A DNA stretch of 64,000 bases from Microbacterium enclense (GCF_001456955.1 NZ_KQ758468.1:248001-312000), one strand, 5' to 3'. Positions 8,642 to 17,040 are shown, numbered from the stretch's first letter. Program-made: numbers and translations. The notes: generated from the sequence alone by a model not told the origin.

Positions 8642-8669
8642 GCCCACGGCTGCACCTGGCGCCGTGGGC
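8642..8669. terminator. shared hairpin between convergent thiL and rsmD
   Basis: GCCCACGGC (8642-8650) and GCCGTGGGC (8661-8669) are perfect 9-bp arms with a 10-base loop. No T-run on either side. Position between convergent genes suggests a bidirectional terminator. Confidence 0.55.
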
Positions 8670-8686
8670 GCGTCATGCGCGGGCTC

Positions 8687-9256
8687 TTACGATCCGCCGG
8701 ACGGGCGGCCCCACCACATCGTCGTGTCGCCGTAAGCGCGGTCGCGCTCGGCTTCGAGCCCGGCCGCAGCCCAGTCGGGAGCGGCGGAGCGCTTCGCGCG
8801 CTCGACGATCACCGTGGCATCCGGGCCCAAATGGGGCGCGAGAGCGACGAGCGCCTTCGTCAGGTCGTGGTCGCCGATGTCGTAGGGCGGGTCGAGGAAC
8901 ACCAGGTCCCATTCGGCAGTGGATGCCGTCAGGTACGTCGTGACGTTCGCGCGGTGCACGCGGGCGGGGGCGGTGACGCCCGCGGCACGCACGCGCTCGG
9001 CGTTCTTGCGGATCAGGGTCGCCGCGGGGGCCGAAAGCTCGACCAGATCGGCCGAGGCGGCGCCGCGGCTCAGGCTCTCGAGCCCGAGAGCGCCCGATCC
9101 GGCGAAGAGGTCGGCCACCCGGGCGTCGTCGATCACGCCCGCCGACTCGAGCGCGCCGAACAGCGACTCGCGCACGCGGTCGCTCGTGGGGCGCGTGCCC
9201 TTCGGGGGGACGTCGAGCACGGTGCCGCCCGCGCGGCCGGAGATGATGCGCGTCAC
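8687..9256 (-). CDS. rsmD: 16S rRNA (guanine(966)-N2)-methyltransferase
   Basis: SAM-dependent methyltransferase that modifies G966 of 16S rRNA in the 30S subunit. 189 residues. Typical RsmD features: N-terminal RIISGRAGG, RPTSDRVRESLFGAL near residue 22, SAM motif I DLFAGSGALGLESLSRGA near 49, and the catalytic LDPPYD near 121. Start is the ATG at 9256. It is divergent from recG, with 158 bases between the start codons. Confidence 0.93.
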   Translation of the reverse strand: MTRIISGRAGGTVLDVPPKGTRPTSDRVRESLFGALESAGVIDDARVADLFAGSGALGLESLSRGAASADLVELSAPAATLIRKNAERVRAAGVTAPARVHRANVTTYLTASTAEWDLVFLDPPYDIGDHDLTKALVALAPHLGPDATVIVERAKRSAAPDWAAAGLEAERDRAYGDTTMWWGRPSGGS

Positions 9257-9414
9257 CGTCTCAGCCTAGGGTCGCCGATGCCGAGCGGTGCGGATGCCGT
9301 CGGCTCGGTGGCCGTGGGGCCGGACGGCGTCATGCGACCGAGCGCTTCGCGAACGCCGACCGTGCAGCGAAGGTCGAAGCGGCGATGTCGGAGGCCCTGC
9401 CTAGACTCGTGATC

Positions 9415-11601
9415 ATGCCTGGTCTCTCGCTCGCCTCCCGGCTCGACGGCGCCGTGGGCGGCAAGACGGCGTCGGCGTTCGACCGCGCATTCGGGGTCAA
9501 GACGGTGGGCGAGCTGCTCGAGCACTACCCGCGGCGCTACGCCCGACGCGGTGAGCTCACGCCCATCGCGTCGCTTCCGCTCGGCGAACCCGTGACGATC
9601 GTCGCCGAGGTGGTCAGCGCGACCGAGCGGCGCATGCAGAATCGGCGCGGATCGCTCCTCGAGGTCGTGATCAGCGACGGCGACGGGCGCATGTCGCTGA
9701 CGTTCTTCAACCAGCCGTGGCGCCTGAAAGATCTGACGCCCGGTCGGCGCGGCATCTTCTCGGGCAAGGTGGGCGAGTACCGGCGTCAGACGCAGCTCAC
9801 CAACCCCGATTACGAGCTGTTCGACGACATCGAAGAGGCGCGCGTCGAGGCCGAGGTGACGGCGAGACGGCCCATCCCGATCTATCCCGCGACCAGCTCC
9901 GTTCCGAGCACCCTCGTGCAGAAGACCATTGCGCTCGTGCTCGACACCCTCGGCGAGGTCGACGACCCGTTGCCCGACGACCTGCGTGCCCGGCGCGGAC
10001 TGCTGCCCGCCCGCACGGCGCTCGAGCAGATCCACCGCCCCGAAAGCGACGACGACATCCCGCCGGCGGTCGCCACGCTGCGCATGCAAGAGGCGTTCGT
10101 GCTGCAGACGGCGCTGCTGCAGCAGCGGCAGTTCGTCCGTGCGCTGTCGGCGACCAAGCGGCCCGCGGCGCCGGGCGGGCTCCTCGAACGCTTCGACGCA
10201 ATTCTGCCGTTCGACCTGACCCCCGATCAGCAGACCGTCGGCGCACAGCTGGCCGCCGATCTCGTCGGCGACTGGCCCATGAGCCGTCTCGTGCAGGGCG
10301 AGGTCGGTTCGGGCAAGACACTGGTCGCGCTGCGGGCCATGCTGCAGGTGGCGGAGTCGGGTGGGCAGTCCGCCCTCATCGCTCCGACCGAGGTGCTCGC
10401 CGGGCAGCACCTGCGCTCCATCGCGCGCATGCTCGGCCCCGACCTCGCACCCGAGCTCATGCCCACGCTGCTGACGGGGCAGATGCCGGCCGCCGAGCGG
10501 CGTCGCGCCGCCCTGCGCGTGGCATCCGGTCAAGCGCGCATCGTCGTCGGCACGCACGCCCTTCTGAGTGCCACCACCACCTTCGCCGACCTCGGCTTCG
10601 TCGTCGTCGACGAGCAGCACCGCTTCGGCGTCGACCAGCGCGAGGCGCTGCGCTCGAAGGGCGACTCCCCGCACACGCTCGTGCTGACGGCCACGCCCAT
10701 TCCGCGCACGGTGGCCATGACGGTGTTCGGCGACCTCGACGTCTCCACCATCCGCACCATGCCGGCCGGGCGTGCCGGCATCCAGTCGTTCGTCGCCCCG
10801 CTCGCCGAGAAGCCCGGCTGGTTCGCCCGGGTCTGGGACCGGGTCGCCGAAGAGGTCGCGCAGGGCCGCCAGGCGTTCGTCGTCTGCGCCGCGATCGACT
10901 CAGACCAGCTCGCGGCCGACGAGAAGACCGACGAGCCCGCTGACGCACCGGCCGGTGCGAGTCCCGCGGCGGGTGAGAGCAATCGCACCCGCTGGGGCGT
11001 CGTGCAGGTCGAGGCGCTGCTGTCGCGGTTGCCGGCATTCGACGGCATCCGGGTGCAGATCCTGCACGGCAAGATGCCCTCCGACGAGAAGGATGCCGTG
11101 ATGCAGGCCTTCGCCCGCGGCGACGTCGACGTGCTCGTCGCGACGACGGTCATCGAGGTCGGTGTCGACGTGCCGAACGCCTCGACGATGGTCATCCTCG
11201 AGGCGGATCGGTTCGGGGTGTCGCAGCTGCACCAGCTGCGCGGTCGCGTCGGACGCGGCGGCCTTCCGGGACTCTGCCTGCTCGTCACCGAGGCGTCGCC
11301 GGGCACGTCGTCGCGATCGCGCGTCGAAGCGGTCGCCGCCACGCTCGACGGTTTCGCCCTCGCTGAGATCGATGTCGAACTCCGCGGCGAGGGCGATGTG
11401 CTCGGCGGGGCGCAGTCCGGCGCGCGCTCATCCCTGCGCCTGCTGCGCGTGGTGACCGACGCCGACCTCATCACCGAGGCGCGCGCCGAGGGGGAGCGTC
11501 TGCTCGCCGACGACCCGGCGCTGGTGCGGCATCCGGGGCTGGCGGCCGCGCTGGAGCGCCGGGTGGGCGTCGAAGAACGCGCCGCGCTGGCGAAATCGTG
11601 A
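9415..11601 (+). CDS. recG: ATP-dependent DNA helicase RecG
   Basis: Superfamily 2 helicase that remodels stalled forks and branched recombination intermediates. N-terminal wedge/OB domain (about 55-150), Walker A GEVGSGKT ending near residue 302, DEQH box at 399-402, LTATPIPRT near 424, C-terminal helicase part with VATTVIEVGVDVPNAS and QLHQLRGRVGRGG. The frame opens at 9385, but ATG 9415 is preferred because a TAGACT -10-like hexamer lies at 9402-9407, 7 bases upstream, implying a leaderless transcript. That gives 728 residues. A short acidic insert (DEKTDEPADAPAGASPAAGE) sits near residue 505. Confidence 0.95.
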   Translation: MPGLSLASRLDGAVGGKTASAFDRAFGVKTVGELLEHYPRRYARRGELTPIASLPLGEPVTIVAEVVSATERRMQNRRGSLLEVVISDGDGRMSLTFFNQPWRLKDLTPGRRGIFSGKVGEYRRQTQLTNPDYELFDDIEEARVEAEVTARRPIPIYPATSSVPSTLVQKTIALVLDTLGEVDDPLPDDLRARRGLLPARTALEQIHRPESDDDIPPAVATLRMQEAFVLQTALLQQRQFVRALSATKRPAAPGGLLERFDAILPFDLTPDQQTVGAQLAADLVGDWPMSRLVQGEVGSGKTLVALRAMLQVAESGGQSALIAPTEVLAGQHLRSIARMLGPDLAPELMPTLLTGQMPAAERRRAALRVASGQARIVVGTHALLSATTTFADLGFVVVDEQHRFGVDQREALRSKGDSPHTLVLTATPIPRTVAMTVFGDLDVSTIRTMPAGRAGIQSFVAPLAEKPGWFARVWDRVAEEVAQGRQAFVVCAAIDSDQLAADEKTDEPADAPAGASPAAGESNRTRWGVVQVEALLSRLPAFDGIRVQILHGKMPSDEKDAVMQAFARGDVDVLVATTVIEVGVDVPNASTMVILEADRFGVSQLHQLRGRVGRGGLPGLCLLVTEASPGTSSRSRVEAVAATLDGFALAEIDVELRGEGDVLGGAQSGARSSLRLLRVVTDADLITEARAEGERLLADDPALVRHPGLAAALERRVGVEERAALAKS

Positions 11602-11720
11602 GGGCTCGTCGCCGCGGCGGGCGAATCGCGTGGGGGCCTCGCAGTGGAGTCGCAGCGCGCCTCAGCAGCCGTGTCGTCGACGCGGGCTCGGGTGCCGGGG
11701 TGCGTCGCTAGGCTGGCGGC

Positions 11721-12218
11721 ATGGATCCCCGGATCGCCGTCGTTCCCGGCTCGTTCGACCCGCCCACGCTCGGTCACCTCGACGTCATCCGTCGAGCCGC
11801 CGGCCTGTTCGATCAGCTGCACGTGCTCGTGGTGCACAACCCCGGCAAAGAGGCGATGCTGCCCATCGCCGAGCGACAGCGGCTGTTGGAGCAGTCCATC
11901 GCCGAGGCCGGGGTTGAAGGCGACGTCGTCGTCGCGGCCTGGAGCGTCGGCCTGCTGGTGGACTACGCCACCGACGTGGGGGCGAAAGTGCTCGTGAAGG
12001 GCATCCGTTCGCAGGTCGATGTGGCCTACGAGACGCCGATGGCGATCGTCAACCGCGACCTCGCCCATGTCGAGACGGTCTTCCTGCTGCCCGACCCCTC
12101 GCACGCCCTGGTCTCGAGCTCGCTCGTGCGACAGGTGGCCGGGCTCGGGGGCGACGTCTCGCCGTACGTTCCTCCGGCGGTGGCGCGCTTCCTCGACACG
12201 GGCGCCCGCGGCATCTGA
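11721..12218 (+). CDS. coaD: phosphopantetheine adenylyltransferase
   Basis: Fourth step of coenzyme A synthesis: adenylylates 4'-phosphopantetheine. 165 residues, usual size. Nucleotidyltransferase motif T16-L-G-H19 within [12 protein letters not shown], the second-substrate region [19 protein letters not shown] near 95, and the SSSLVR signature near 134. ATG start lies 6 bases after a TAGGCT hexamer (11709-11714). Beside recG, as in many actinobacteria. The long repeat block follows. Confidence 0.95.
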   Translation: MDPRIAVVPGSFDPPTLGHLDVIRRAAGLFDQLHVLVVHNPGKEAMLPIAERQRLLEQSIAEAGVEGDVVVAAWSVGLLVDYATDVGAKVLVKGIRSQVDVAYETPMAIVNRDLAHVETVFLLPDPSHALVSSSLVRQVAGLGGDVSPYVPPAVARFLDTGARGI

Positions 12219-12341
12219 CGCGCACGCCCCCGGGTTCGCCGCCCGGTCCCACCGCTTCCGGGCCGCGCCTGCGGGCGGAGCTTCCGGCTGGTCTCGACCT
12301 CGGGTCCCGCTCGGCGTCGCCCCCCGGCGTCGCCCGCGCCC

Positions 12342-12410
12342 AGTTCGGGGCGGATTCGGCCATTCGGGGCAGGAGCCTTCCGCCCCGAACGGCGAAACCC
12401 GCCCCAAACC
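12342..12410. repeat. palindromic repeat family 2, copy 1
   Basis: Outer arms AGTTCGGGGCGG and CCGCCCCAAAC pair with one mismatch. Nested inside is a second perfect stem TTCGGGGC / GCCCCGAA around the loop AGGAGCCTTCC. So the unit can fold as a stem within a stem. Confidence 0.85.
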
Positions 12411-12537
12411 ATGGAATGCGCCCCCTGCGTGCTCGCGAGGCTTCGCGCCACACCGCGGAACGAGCCGCCGCATGTGCCCACGCGGCGCCGTCCTTCGCCA
12501 CGGCGTTTGCGCACGCCCCTCGGCGTCGTCCCGGCTC

Positions 12538-12606
12538 AGTTCGGGGCGGATTCGGCCATTCGGGGCAGTTATATTCCGCCCCGAGCGGCGAAATCCGCCC
12601 CAAATA
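12538..12606. repeat. palindromic repeat family 2, copy 2
   Basis: Same architecture, 196 bases after copy 1. The inner stem is TCGGGGC / GCCCCGA around AGTTATATTCC. The right outer arm ends in CCGCCCCAAAT. Confidence 0.85.
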
Positions 12607-12687
12607 ACGGGATGCGCCCCCGCGTGTGCTCGTGGGGCTCCGCCTTGAGCGACGACGTGTGCTCGACGTTCGCCAGCGCCATGGCCC

Positions 12688-12756
12688 GGTTTGGGGCGGA
12701 TTCGGCCATTCGGGGCAGAGATTTCCCGCCCCGAGCGGCGAAACCCGCCCCAAACC
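12688..12756. repeat. palindromic repeat family 2, copy 3
   Basis: Best-preserved copy: outer arms GGTTTGGGGCGG and CCGCCCCAAACC are perfectly complementary over 12 bases. Inner stem TCGGGGC / GCCCCGA. It begins 150 bases after copy 2. Confidence 0.88.
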
Positions 12757-12848
12757 ACGCACTACGCCGCCATGTGTGCTCGCGTGGCTCGGGCCACACC
12801 GCGGAACGAGCCGCCATCGGTGCCCGCACCCCATGGCGTCCTGATCAC

Positions 12849-12917
12849 GGTTTGGGGCGGATCCAGCCGTTCGGGGCAGAAATTTCCCGCCCCCAACGGC
12901 GGAACCCGCCCCGAACC
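12849..12917. repeat. palindromic repeat family 2, copy 4
   Basis: Outer arms GGTTTGGGGCGG and CCGCCCCGAACC pair with one T-G. The inner stem is longer here, CCGTTCGGGGC with GCCCCCAACGG (one mismatch). It begins 161 bases after copy 3. Confidence 0.85.
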
Positions 12918-13060
12918 GCGTGACCCCGCCGCCGCGCGCCTCCGCGCCGAACCACGGACCGCACGCGAGCCGGGTGCCCGCGCGACGTCGCCCCGAACCG
13001 GCGGAGGCGCTGCGCGCCGCCCGGCCCCCGTCCAGGGGCGCGCGGGTAGCATGGACCACC

Positions 13061-13621
13061 GTGAGAACCCGTCGACCCGGCCCCTTCCAGCTGCCCGTGC
13101 GCGACATCGAGCGCAAGCCCGGTGAGATGCGCGAGCACAGCCTCGAGATCCCTGCGCCCGAGAAATGGGGCGAGGGACTCGTCTCCGTCCCCGAGGCCGA
13201 GCCGCTCGAACTCGAGGTGCGTCTGGAGTCGGTGCACGAGGGCATCCTCGTCTCCGGCACCGTCGACACGACGGCCACCGGTGTCTGCGGGCGCTGTCTC
13301 ATCGACATCGAAGAGCCTGTCGAAGTCGAGTTCCAGGAACTTTTCGCGTATCCTGGGAACGAAGCGAGTGACTTCGACGTTCAAGACGACCACGTGGATC
13401 TTGAAAATCTGGTCCGGGATGCCATTGTCCTGTCGCTTCCGTTCCAGCCGGTGTGTCAGCCGGACTGCCCCGGGCTCGACCCGAACACGGGCGAGAGGCT
13501 GACGGAAAGCCCCGGCGATACGGAGCAGACGCCCGTCGACAGTCGATGGGCCGCGCTCCAGCAGTACACCCCAGACGACGGCGATGCGCACCGCGCCGCC
13601 CCCAAGACAGAGAAGAGCTAG
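13061..13621 (+). CDS. DUF177 (YceD-like) protein upstream of rpmF
   Basis: Family found almost always directly before rpmF. In plants and bacteria it is linked to 23S rRNA accumulation; its biochemical role is not settled. 186 residues with GTVDTTATGVCGRCL near 65 and a second Cys pair late (CQPDCPGLD), so CxxC plus CxxxC could bind zinc. The open frame extends further upstream, but GTG 13061 is chosen because TAGCAT (13047-13052) lies just before it and homologues start near RTRRPGPFQLPVRDIERKPGEM. Only 2 bases separate it from rpmF. Confidence 0.85.
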   Translation: MRTRRPGPFQLPVRDIERKPGEMREHSLEIPAPEKWGEGLVSVPEAEPLELEVRLESVHEGILVSGTVDTTATGVCGRCLIDIEEPVEVEFQELFAYPGNEASDFDVQDDHVDLENLVRDAIVLSLPFQPVCQPDCPGLDPNTGERLTESPGDTEQTPVDSRWAALQQYTPDDGDAHRAAPKTEKS

Positions 13622-13623
13622 TC

Positions 13624-13833
13624 ATGGCAGGTAACCCCCCGAAGCGGAAGGTCTCCCGCTCGAACACCCGCTCGCGTCGCGCGCAGTGGAAGGCCGAAGC
13701 CCCCGCGCTGGTCAAGACCATCGAGAACGGCAAGGTCGTCTACAGCCGCCCCCACCAGGCGAAGGTCGTCACCGACTCGCAGGGCACCGAGCTCTTCCTC
13801 GAGTACAAGGGCCGCAAGGTCGCCGACGTCTGA
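13624..13833 (+). CDS. rpmF: 50S ribosomal protein bL32
   Basis: Small basic protein of the large ribosomal subunit. 69 residues. N-terminal NPPKRKVSRSNTRSRRAQWK is the bL32 signature. It has no cysteines, so it is the zinc-independent form. Start is the ATG two bases after the DUF177 stop. DUF177-rpmF-rnc-mutM is a classic order, and rnc begins 10 bases later. Confidence 0.96.
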   Translation: MAGNPPKRKVSRSNTRSRRAQWKAEAPALVKTIENGKVVYSRPHQAKVVTDSQGTELFLEYKGRKVADV

Positions 13834-13843
13834 TCGGCGATTC

Positions 13844-14536
13844 GTGACGCGTAACAACGTCGAGCGCGAAGCGCTCACCGAGAAGCTCGGGGTCGAGATC
13901 GACCCCGAGCTTCTTTCTCTTGCCCTGACGCACCGCTCCTTCGCCTACGAGAACGGCGGCATCCCCCACAACGAGCGTCTCGAGTTCCTCGGTGACTCGG
14001 TGCTGGGGCAGGCCGTCACGGTCCGTCTGTACACACGGCATCCCGAACTCGAAGAGGGCAGCCTCGCCAAGCGGCGCGCCAGCGTCGTGTCGACCGTCGC
14101 GCTGGCCGAGGTGGCACGACGGATCGGTCTCGGCGTCCATGTGCGACTCGGGCGCGGAGAAATCCTCACGGGCGGACGTGACAAGGACTCCATCCTCGCC
14201 GACACGATGGAGGCGCTCATCGGCGCGGCTTTCCTCTCGGCGGGCGCAGAGGCGGCGGCGGCCATGGTGCTGCGGCTGGTCGAGCCGCTGTTGGCCGACC
14301 CCGAGCGCTACGGCGCGGCGATGGACCCGAAGACGAGCCTGCAAGAGATCGCGGCGCGGCTGGGACTGCCCGCCCCCGGCTACAGCATCGAGGCGACGGG
14401 CCCCGATCACGACCGCCGGTTCACCGCCACGGTGACCGTCGGCGACCTCGCGACGACCGGAAACGGCTCCAGCAAGAAGCAGGCCGAGATGGCCGCCGCC
14501 CTCGCGGCGTGGCACGAGCTCGACGCGCGTGCCTGA
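13844..14536 (+). CDS. rnc: ribonuclease III
   Basis: Double-strand-specific endoribonuclease for rRNA processing and mRNA turnover. 230 residues. Catalytic signature NERLEFLGDSVLG near residue 45, second acidic cluster DTMEALIGAAFL near 122, and a C-terminal dsRNA-binding domain from about residue 160 ending in GSSKKQAEMAAALAAW. GTG start 13844. The 3' end overlaps mutM by 8 bases, so translation is coupled. Confidence 0.95.
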   Translation: MTRNNVEREALTEKLGVEIDPELLSLALTHRSFAYENGGIPHNERLEFLGDSVLGQAVTVRLYTRHPELEEGSLAKRRASVVSTVALAEVARRIGLGVHVRLGRGEILTGGRDKDSILADTMEALIGAAFLSAGAEAAAAMVLRLVEPLLADPERYGAAMDPKTSLQEIAARLGLPAPGYSIEATGPDHDRRFTATVTVGDLATTGNGSSKKQAEMAAALAAWHELDARA

Positions 14537-15419
14537 GCTCCCCGAGGTCGAGGTCGTCCGCGCCGGCCTCGAACCCGCGGTCCGCGGTGCACTGATCTCC
14601 TCGGTCGACGTGCGCGACGAACGCGCGCTCACGCGGCACACCGGGGGAGCGGCCCACTTCGAGGCGGAGCTCACGGGTCGGCGCATCGCCGCTGCCGTGC
14701 GGCGGGGCAAGTTCCTGTGGATGCCGGTGGCCGACGACGAGGCCATCGTCACGCACCTGGGGATGAGCGGGCAGATGCTGCTGCGTGTGCCCGGCGCTCC
14801 GGAGGAGCGCCACGAGCGCATCCGCATCGAGCTCGAGCACCCCGACCACGGCCCGCTGTCGGTGGTGTTCGCCGACCAGCGGACGTTCGGCTCGCTCGCG
14901 ATCGACGAGCTCGTCGACACGCCCGACGGGGCGGCGGGCGGCCGCGGCTCCGACCTCGCCCGCGTGCCCACGCAGGTCGCGCACATCGGCCGCGACCCGC
15001 TCGACCCGGCCTTCAGTGCGAAGCGCTTCCGCGCGCGCCTGGCCCGGACGTCGTCGGGCATCAAGCGAGTGCTGCTCGATCAGACCGCCGCCAGCGGGAT
15101 CGGCAACATCTACGCCGACGAGTCGCTGTGGGCGGCGCGCATCCACCCCGAGACGGCGGCATCCGCCCTTCCGACGCGCGCGGTCAACCGCCTGCTCGGC
15201 GAGGTGCAAGCCGTGCTCGAGAAGGCTCTGGCCGAGGGCGGCACGAGCTTCGACGCGCAGTACGTCAACGTGAACGGGCAGGCCGGGTACTTCGCGCACT
15301 CGCTGAACGCCTACGGACGCACCGGACAACCGTGCCCGCGCTGCGGGCGGCCGATCGTGCGCGTGTCGTTCATGAATCGCTCGAGCCACTTCTGCCCGCA
15401 CTGCCAGCGGTTGCGCTGA
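14529..15419 (+). CDS. mutM: formamidopyrimidine-DNA glycosylase
   Basis: Bifunctional DNA glycosylase/AP lyase that removes 8-oxoguanine and FaPy lesions. After Met removal the N-terminus is PELPEVEVVR, giving the catalytic Pro1 and Glu2. The helix-two-turn-helix part contains QTAASGIGNIYADE near residue 182, and the C-terminus holds a four-Cys zinc finger (CPRCG...CPHC). 296 residues, normal. GTG start 14529 inside rnc. Ends in a terminator hairpin built from the GGCATCC/GGATGCC motif. Confidence 0.95.
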   Translation: MPELPEVEVVRAGLEPAVRGALISSVDVRDERALTRHTGGAAHFEAELTGRRIAAAVRRGKFLWMPVADDEAIVTHLGMSGQMLLRVPGAPEERHERIRIELEHPDHGPLSVVFADQRTFGSLAIDELVDTPDGAAGGRGSDLARVPTQVAHIGRDPLDPAFSAKRFRARLARTSSGIKRVLLDQTAASGIGNIYADESLWAARIHPETAASALPTRAVNRLLGEVQAVLEKALAEGGTSFDAQYVNVNGQAGYFAHSLNAYGRTGQPCPRCGRPIVRVSFMNRSSHFCPHCQRLR

Positions 15420-15425
15420 CGCGCA

Positions 15426-15472
15426 CGGGCTGCCGGCATCCCCCGTCCCAAATGGTGGATGCCGGGAGCCCG
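15426..15472. terminator. bidirectional hairpin between convergent mutM and GNAT gene
   Basis: CGGGCTGCCGGCATCC (15426-15441) and GGATGCCGGGAGCCCG (15457-15472) pair over 16 positions with one mismatch, with a 15-base loop. No T-run. The stem contains GGCATCC and GGATGCC as an inverted pair. Confidence 0.7.
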
Positions 15473-15475
15473 CGA

Positions 15476-16558
15476 TCAGGCCAGCACCTTCTTCCACACG
15501 CCCTCGTACGACGTCGCCGCGAAGCCGATGCGTTCGTTGATCGACAGCATCGGACGGTTCTCCTCGGCGTTGTAGGTGATCACGCGCGGCGAGTCGGGGG
15601 CGACGTCGTGCCACGCCAGCAGTCCGGCGCACTTCACCAGCATGCCGAGGCGGTGGCCGCGATGCGTCGCGACGACCAGGGTGTCCTCCTGGCTCGTGGC
15701 CGTGGTCCGGTCCTTGCCGATGACGAGCTCGTTGAAGGCGGCGAGCTCTCCGGTGTCGACGTGCTGCGCCGCGGTGACGAGCATGTGGCGGCCGGCGTCG
15801 AGGTATCCGGCCTCGTAACGGCGGAGGCGCGCGGCATCCCAGACCTCCTCGTCGAACTCCAGGTCGGCCGAGGGGGCGTCGGTCACCATGCGTGCTTTCA
15901 TCGCCGCGAAGCCGTCGACGAACTCGTCGGGAGTCGGCAGGGTCCACTGCACCACGCGGTAGCCGACCGCCGCCTCTTCCGCTTCGGCGAGAAGCCGCTC
16001 CAGGTGCGGGCGCGCGTCGGCGAGCGGGAGGGCGCTGACGCGGACGATCTGCTTGAGCGAACAGCCGGATGCCAGGAAGAACCTCGCCGCATGATCGCGC
16101 GGGATGGAGCCGAAGCCCGTGGGGGCCTCGAGTCGGGGGCCGTCGGCGGCGGGGTGCTCGGCCCACGACTGAAGGATCGTACGCCCTTCCGCTCGTGCGA
16201 CGCGTTCGATCTCGGCCAAGGCGGCGCGGCCGATGCCGAGACCCCAGGCGGAGCGGCGGAGTTCGACGAGCCAGTTGCCGGTGCGGGCGCCGTCCTCCTG
16301 GGGGAGGTCGAGACCCGCGCGGCCGACGACCTCGCCCTCTCGGACGGCGATCCACGCGAAGCGCTTCGTCTCGGGCTGCGGCTGGTACAGGGGCAGGAGT
16401 TCGTCGGCCGGCATGGAGCCGTCGTCGTGGCCGGAGATCTCGGCGTAGACGAGGTTGCGCACGCGCACCATCTCGCGGAAGTCCGCGGCGTCGGGGGCGT
16501 CGATGGATTCCGGGATGTGCAGGGGACGCAGCTCGATGCCGGCCGGAAGAGTCGTCAT
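15476..16558 (-). CDS. two-domain GNAT family N-acetyltransferase
   Basis: 360 residues that look like two tandem GNAT folds. The first has the acetyl-CoA loop region RRSAWGLGIGRAALAEIERVA near residue 105. The second has VVATHRGHRLGMLVKCAGL near 295, with R-G-H-R-L-G matching the Q/RxxGxG/A loop, followed by ITYNAEENRPMLSINERIGF. Acceptor substrate unknown; tandem GNATs include mycothiol synthase, but the sequence does not look like MshD. Start taken as ATG 16558 (MTTLPAGIELRP); the frame is open further upstream with no support. Possibly in one unit with the three small ORFs upstream (16907-17154). Confidence 0.8.
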   Translation of the reverse strand: MTTLPAGIELRPLHIPESIDAPDAADFREMVRVRNLVYAEISGHDDGSMPADELLPLYQPQPETKRFAWIAVREGEVVGRAGLDLPQEDGARTGNWLVELRRSAWGLGIGRAALAEIERVARAEGRTILQSWAEHPAADGPRLEAPTGFGSIPRDHAARFFLASGCSLKQIVRVSALPLADARPHLERLLAEAEEAAVGYRVVQWTLPTPDEFVDGFAAMKARMVTDAPSADLEFDEEVWDAARLRRYEAGYLDAGRHMLVTAAQHVDTGELAAFNELVIGKDRTTATSQEDTLVVATHRGHRLGMLVKCAGLLAWHDVAPDSPRVITYNAEENRPMLSINERIGFAATSYEGVWKKVLA

Positions 16559-16622
16559 GAGAGAACTTTCGTGTCGAGGGGGGAAATGAGGTGGGGACGA
16601 CGCCGCGGTCGTCCCCACCTCG

Positions 16623-16910
16623 TCAGAAGGGGAGCCGGCTGAAGGCGGCCGTGCTCTGCCAGGCGCGTTCGCGCTTCTCACGCTCGGCGAAGGCATCGCG
16701 TGCGCGGTGGGCCGCGACGGCCTGATGGTCGAGCGCCCGCGCGCGGTCGGCGTGACGCGTGAGCAGCCACAGGCCGAGCCGCAGCGACAGCCGGTCGAAC
16801 AGCCCCAGCGGGCGGTAGGCGGTGGTGTCGAACGTGACGGTCGACGGGGTGGACGGGGACGTGGGCGCGGCCGCGGCGTGCTGCGGCGCGCGCGCGAACA
16901 GGGCGTTCAT
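16623..16910 (-). CDS. small uncharacterised protein (95 aa)
   Basis: Not recognised. Starts MNALFARAPQHAAAAPTS, then a Ser/Thr/Pro-rich stretch, a short amphipathic segment RPLGLFDRLSLRLGLWLLTRH near residues 45-60 and a highly charged Arg/Glu/Ala C-terminal helix (AHRARDAFAEREKRERAW). Basic overall. The frame could begin at GTG 17003, but codon use there is poor, and ATG 16910 has GGAG 7-10 bases before it and overlaps the stop of a 25-codon ORF by ATGA. Function unknown; the pattern suggests a peripheral membrane or nucleic-acid-binding protein. Confidence 0.6.
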   Translation of the reverse strand: MNALFARAPQHAAAAPTSPSTPSTVTFDTTAYRPLGLFDRLSLRLGLWLLTRHADRARALDHQAVAAHRARDAFAEREKRERAWQSTAAFSRLPF

Positions 16911-16984
16911 GCGGAGGCTCCGAAAGAGAGGTGTGTCATGCGCGCGAGGGCGCTGAGGAGGATCCCGAGGATCGAGAGGAACAC
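16907..16984 (-). CDS. possible 25-aa hydrophobic peptide, coupled to the 95-aa gene
   Basis: GTG-started ORF reading VFLSILGILLSALARMTHLS and ending SFGASA. The first 14 residues would form one membrane-spanning helix. Third positions are mostly G or C, better than in the overlapping frame of the neighbouring gene, and its TGA overlaps the next ATG (ATGA). No clear Shine-Dalgarno, so it may depend on coupling to the 37-aa ORF upstream. Too short for certainty. Confidence 0.35.
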   Translation of the reverse strand: MFLSILGILLSALARMTHLSFGASA

Positions 16985-17040
16985 GTCGGAACGACGTGCT
17001 CACGGAGGCGGAGACGCATCAGGCGTCTCGACGCGACGGG

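Larger units (their letters stand above)
12219..13060. other. 842-base non-coding block with four 69-base palindromes
   Basis: Gap between coaD and the DUF177 gene. Besides the four palindromes, the sequence between them is also related: a 23-base string beginning GCCACACCGCGGAACGAG recurs exactly at 12447-12469 and 12793-12815. Open frames across it repeat WGGFRRSG-like peptides in step with the DNA and are not credible genes. Confidence 0.75.

Noticed and set aside
9385..9414. Upstream start for recG adding ten residues (MSEALPRLVI)
   Set aside because: The TAGACT promoter element lies inside that extension, so RNA would begin after it.
12342..12917. CRISPR array
   Set aside because: Only four copies, strongly palindromic 69-base units, spacers of unequal length that are related to each other, no cas genes.
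12049..13308. 419-codon minus-strand frame with repeated WGGFRRSG/NGRIRP peptides
   Set aside because: The peptide repeats are only the translation of the palindromic DNA repeats, and the frame also crosses coaD and DUF177.
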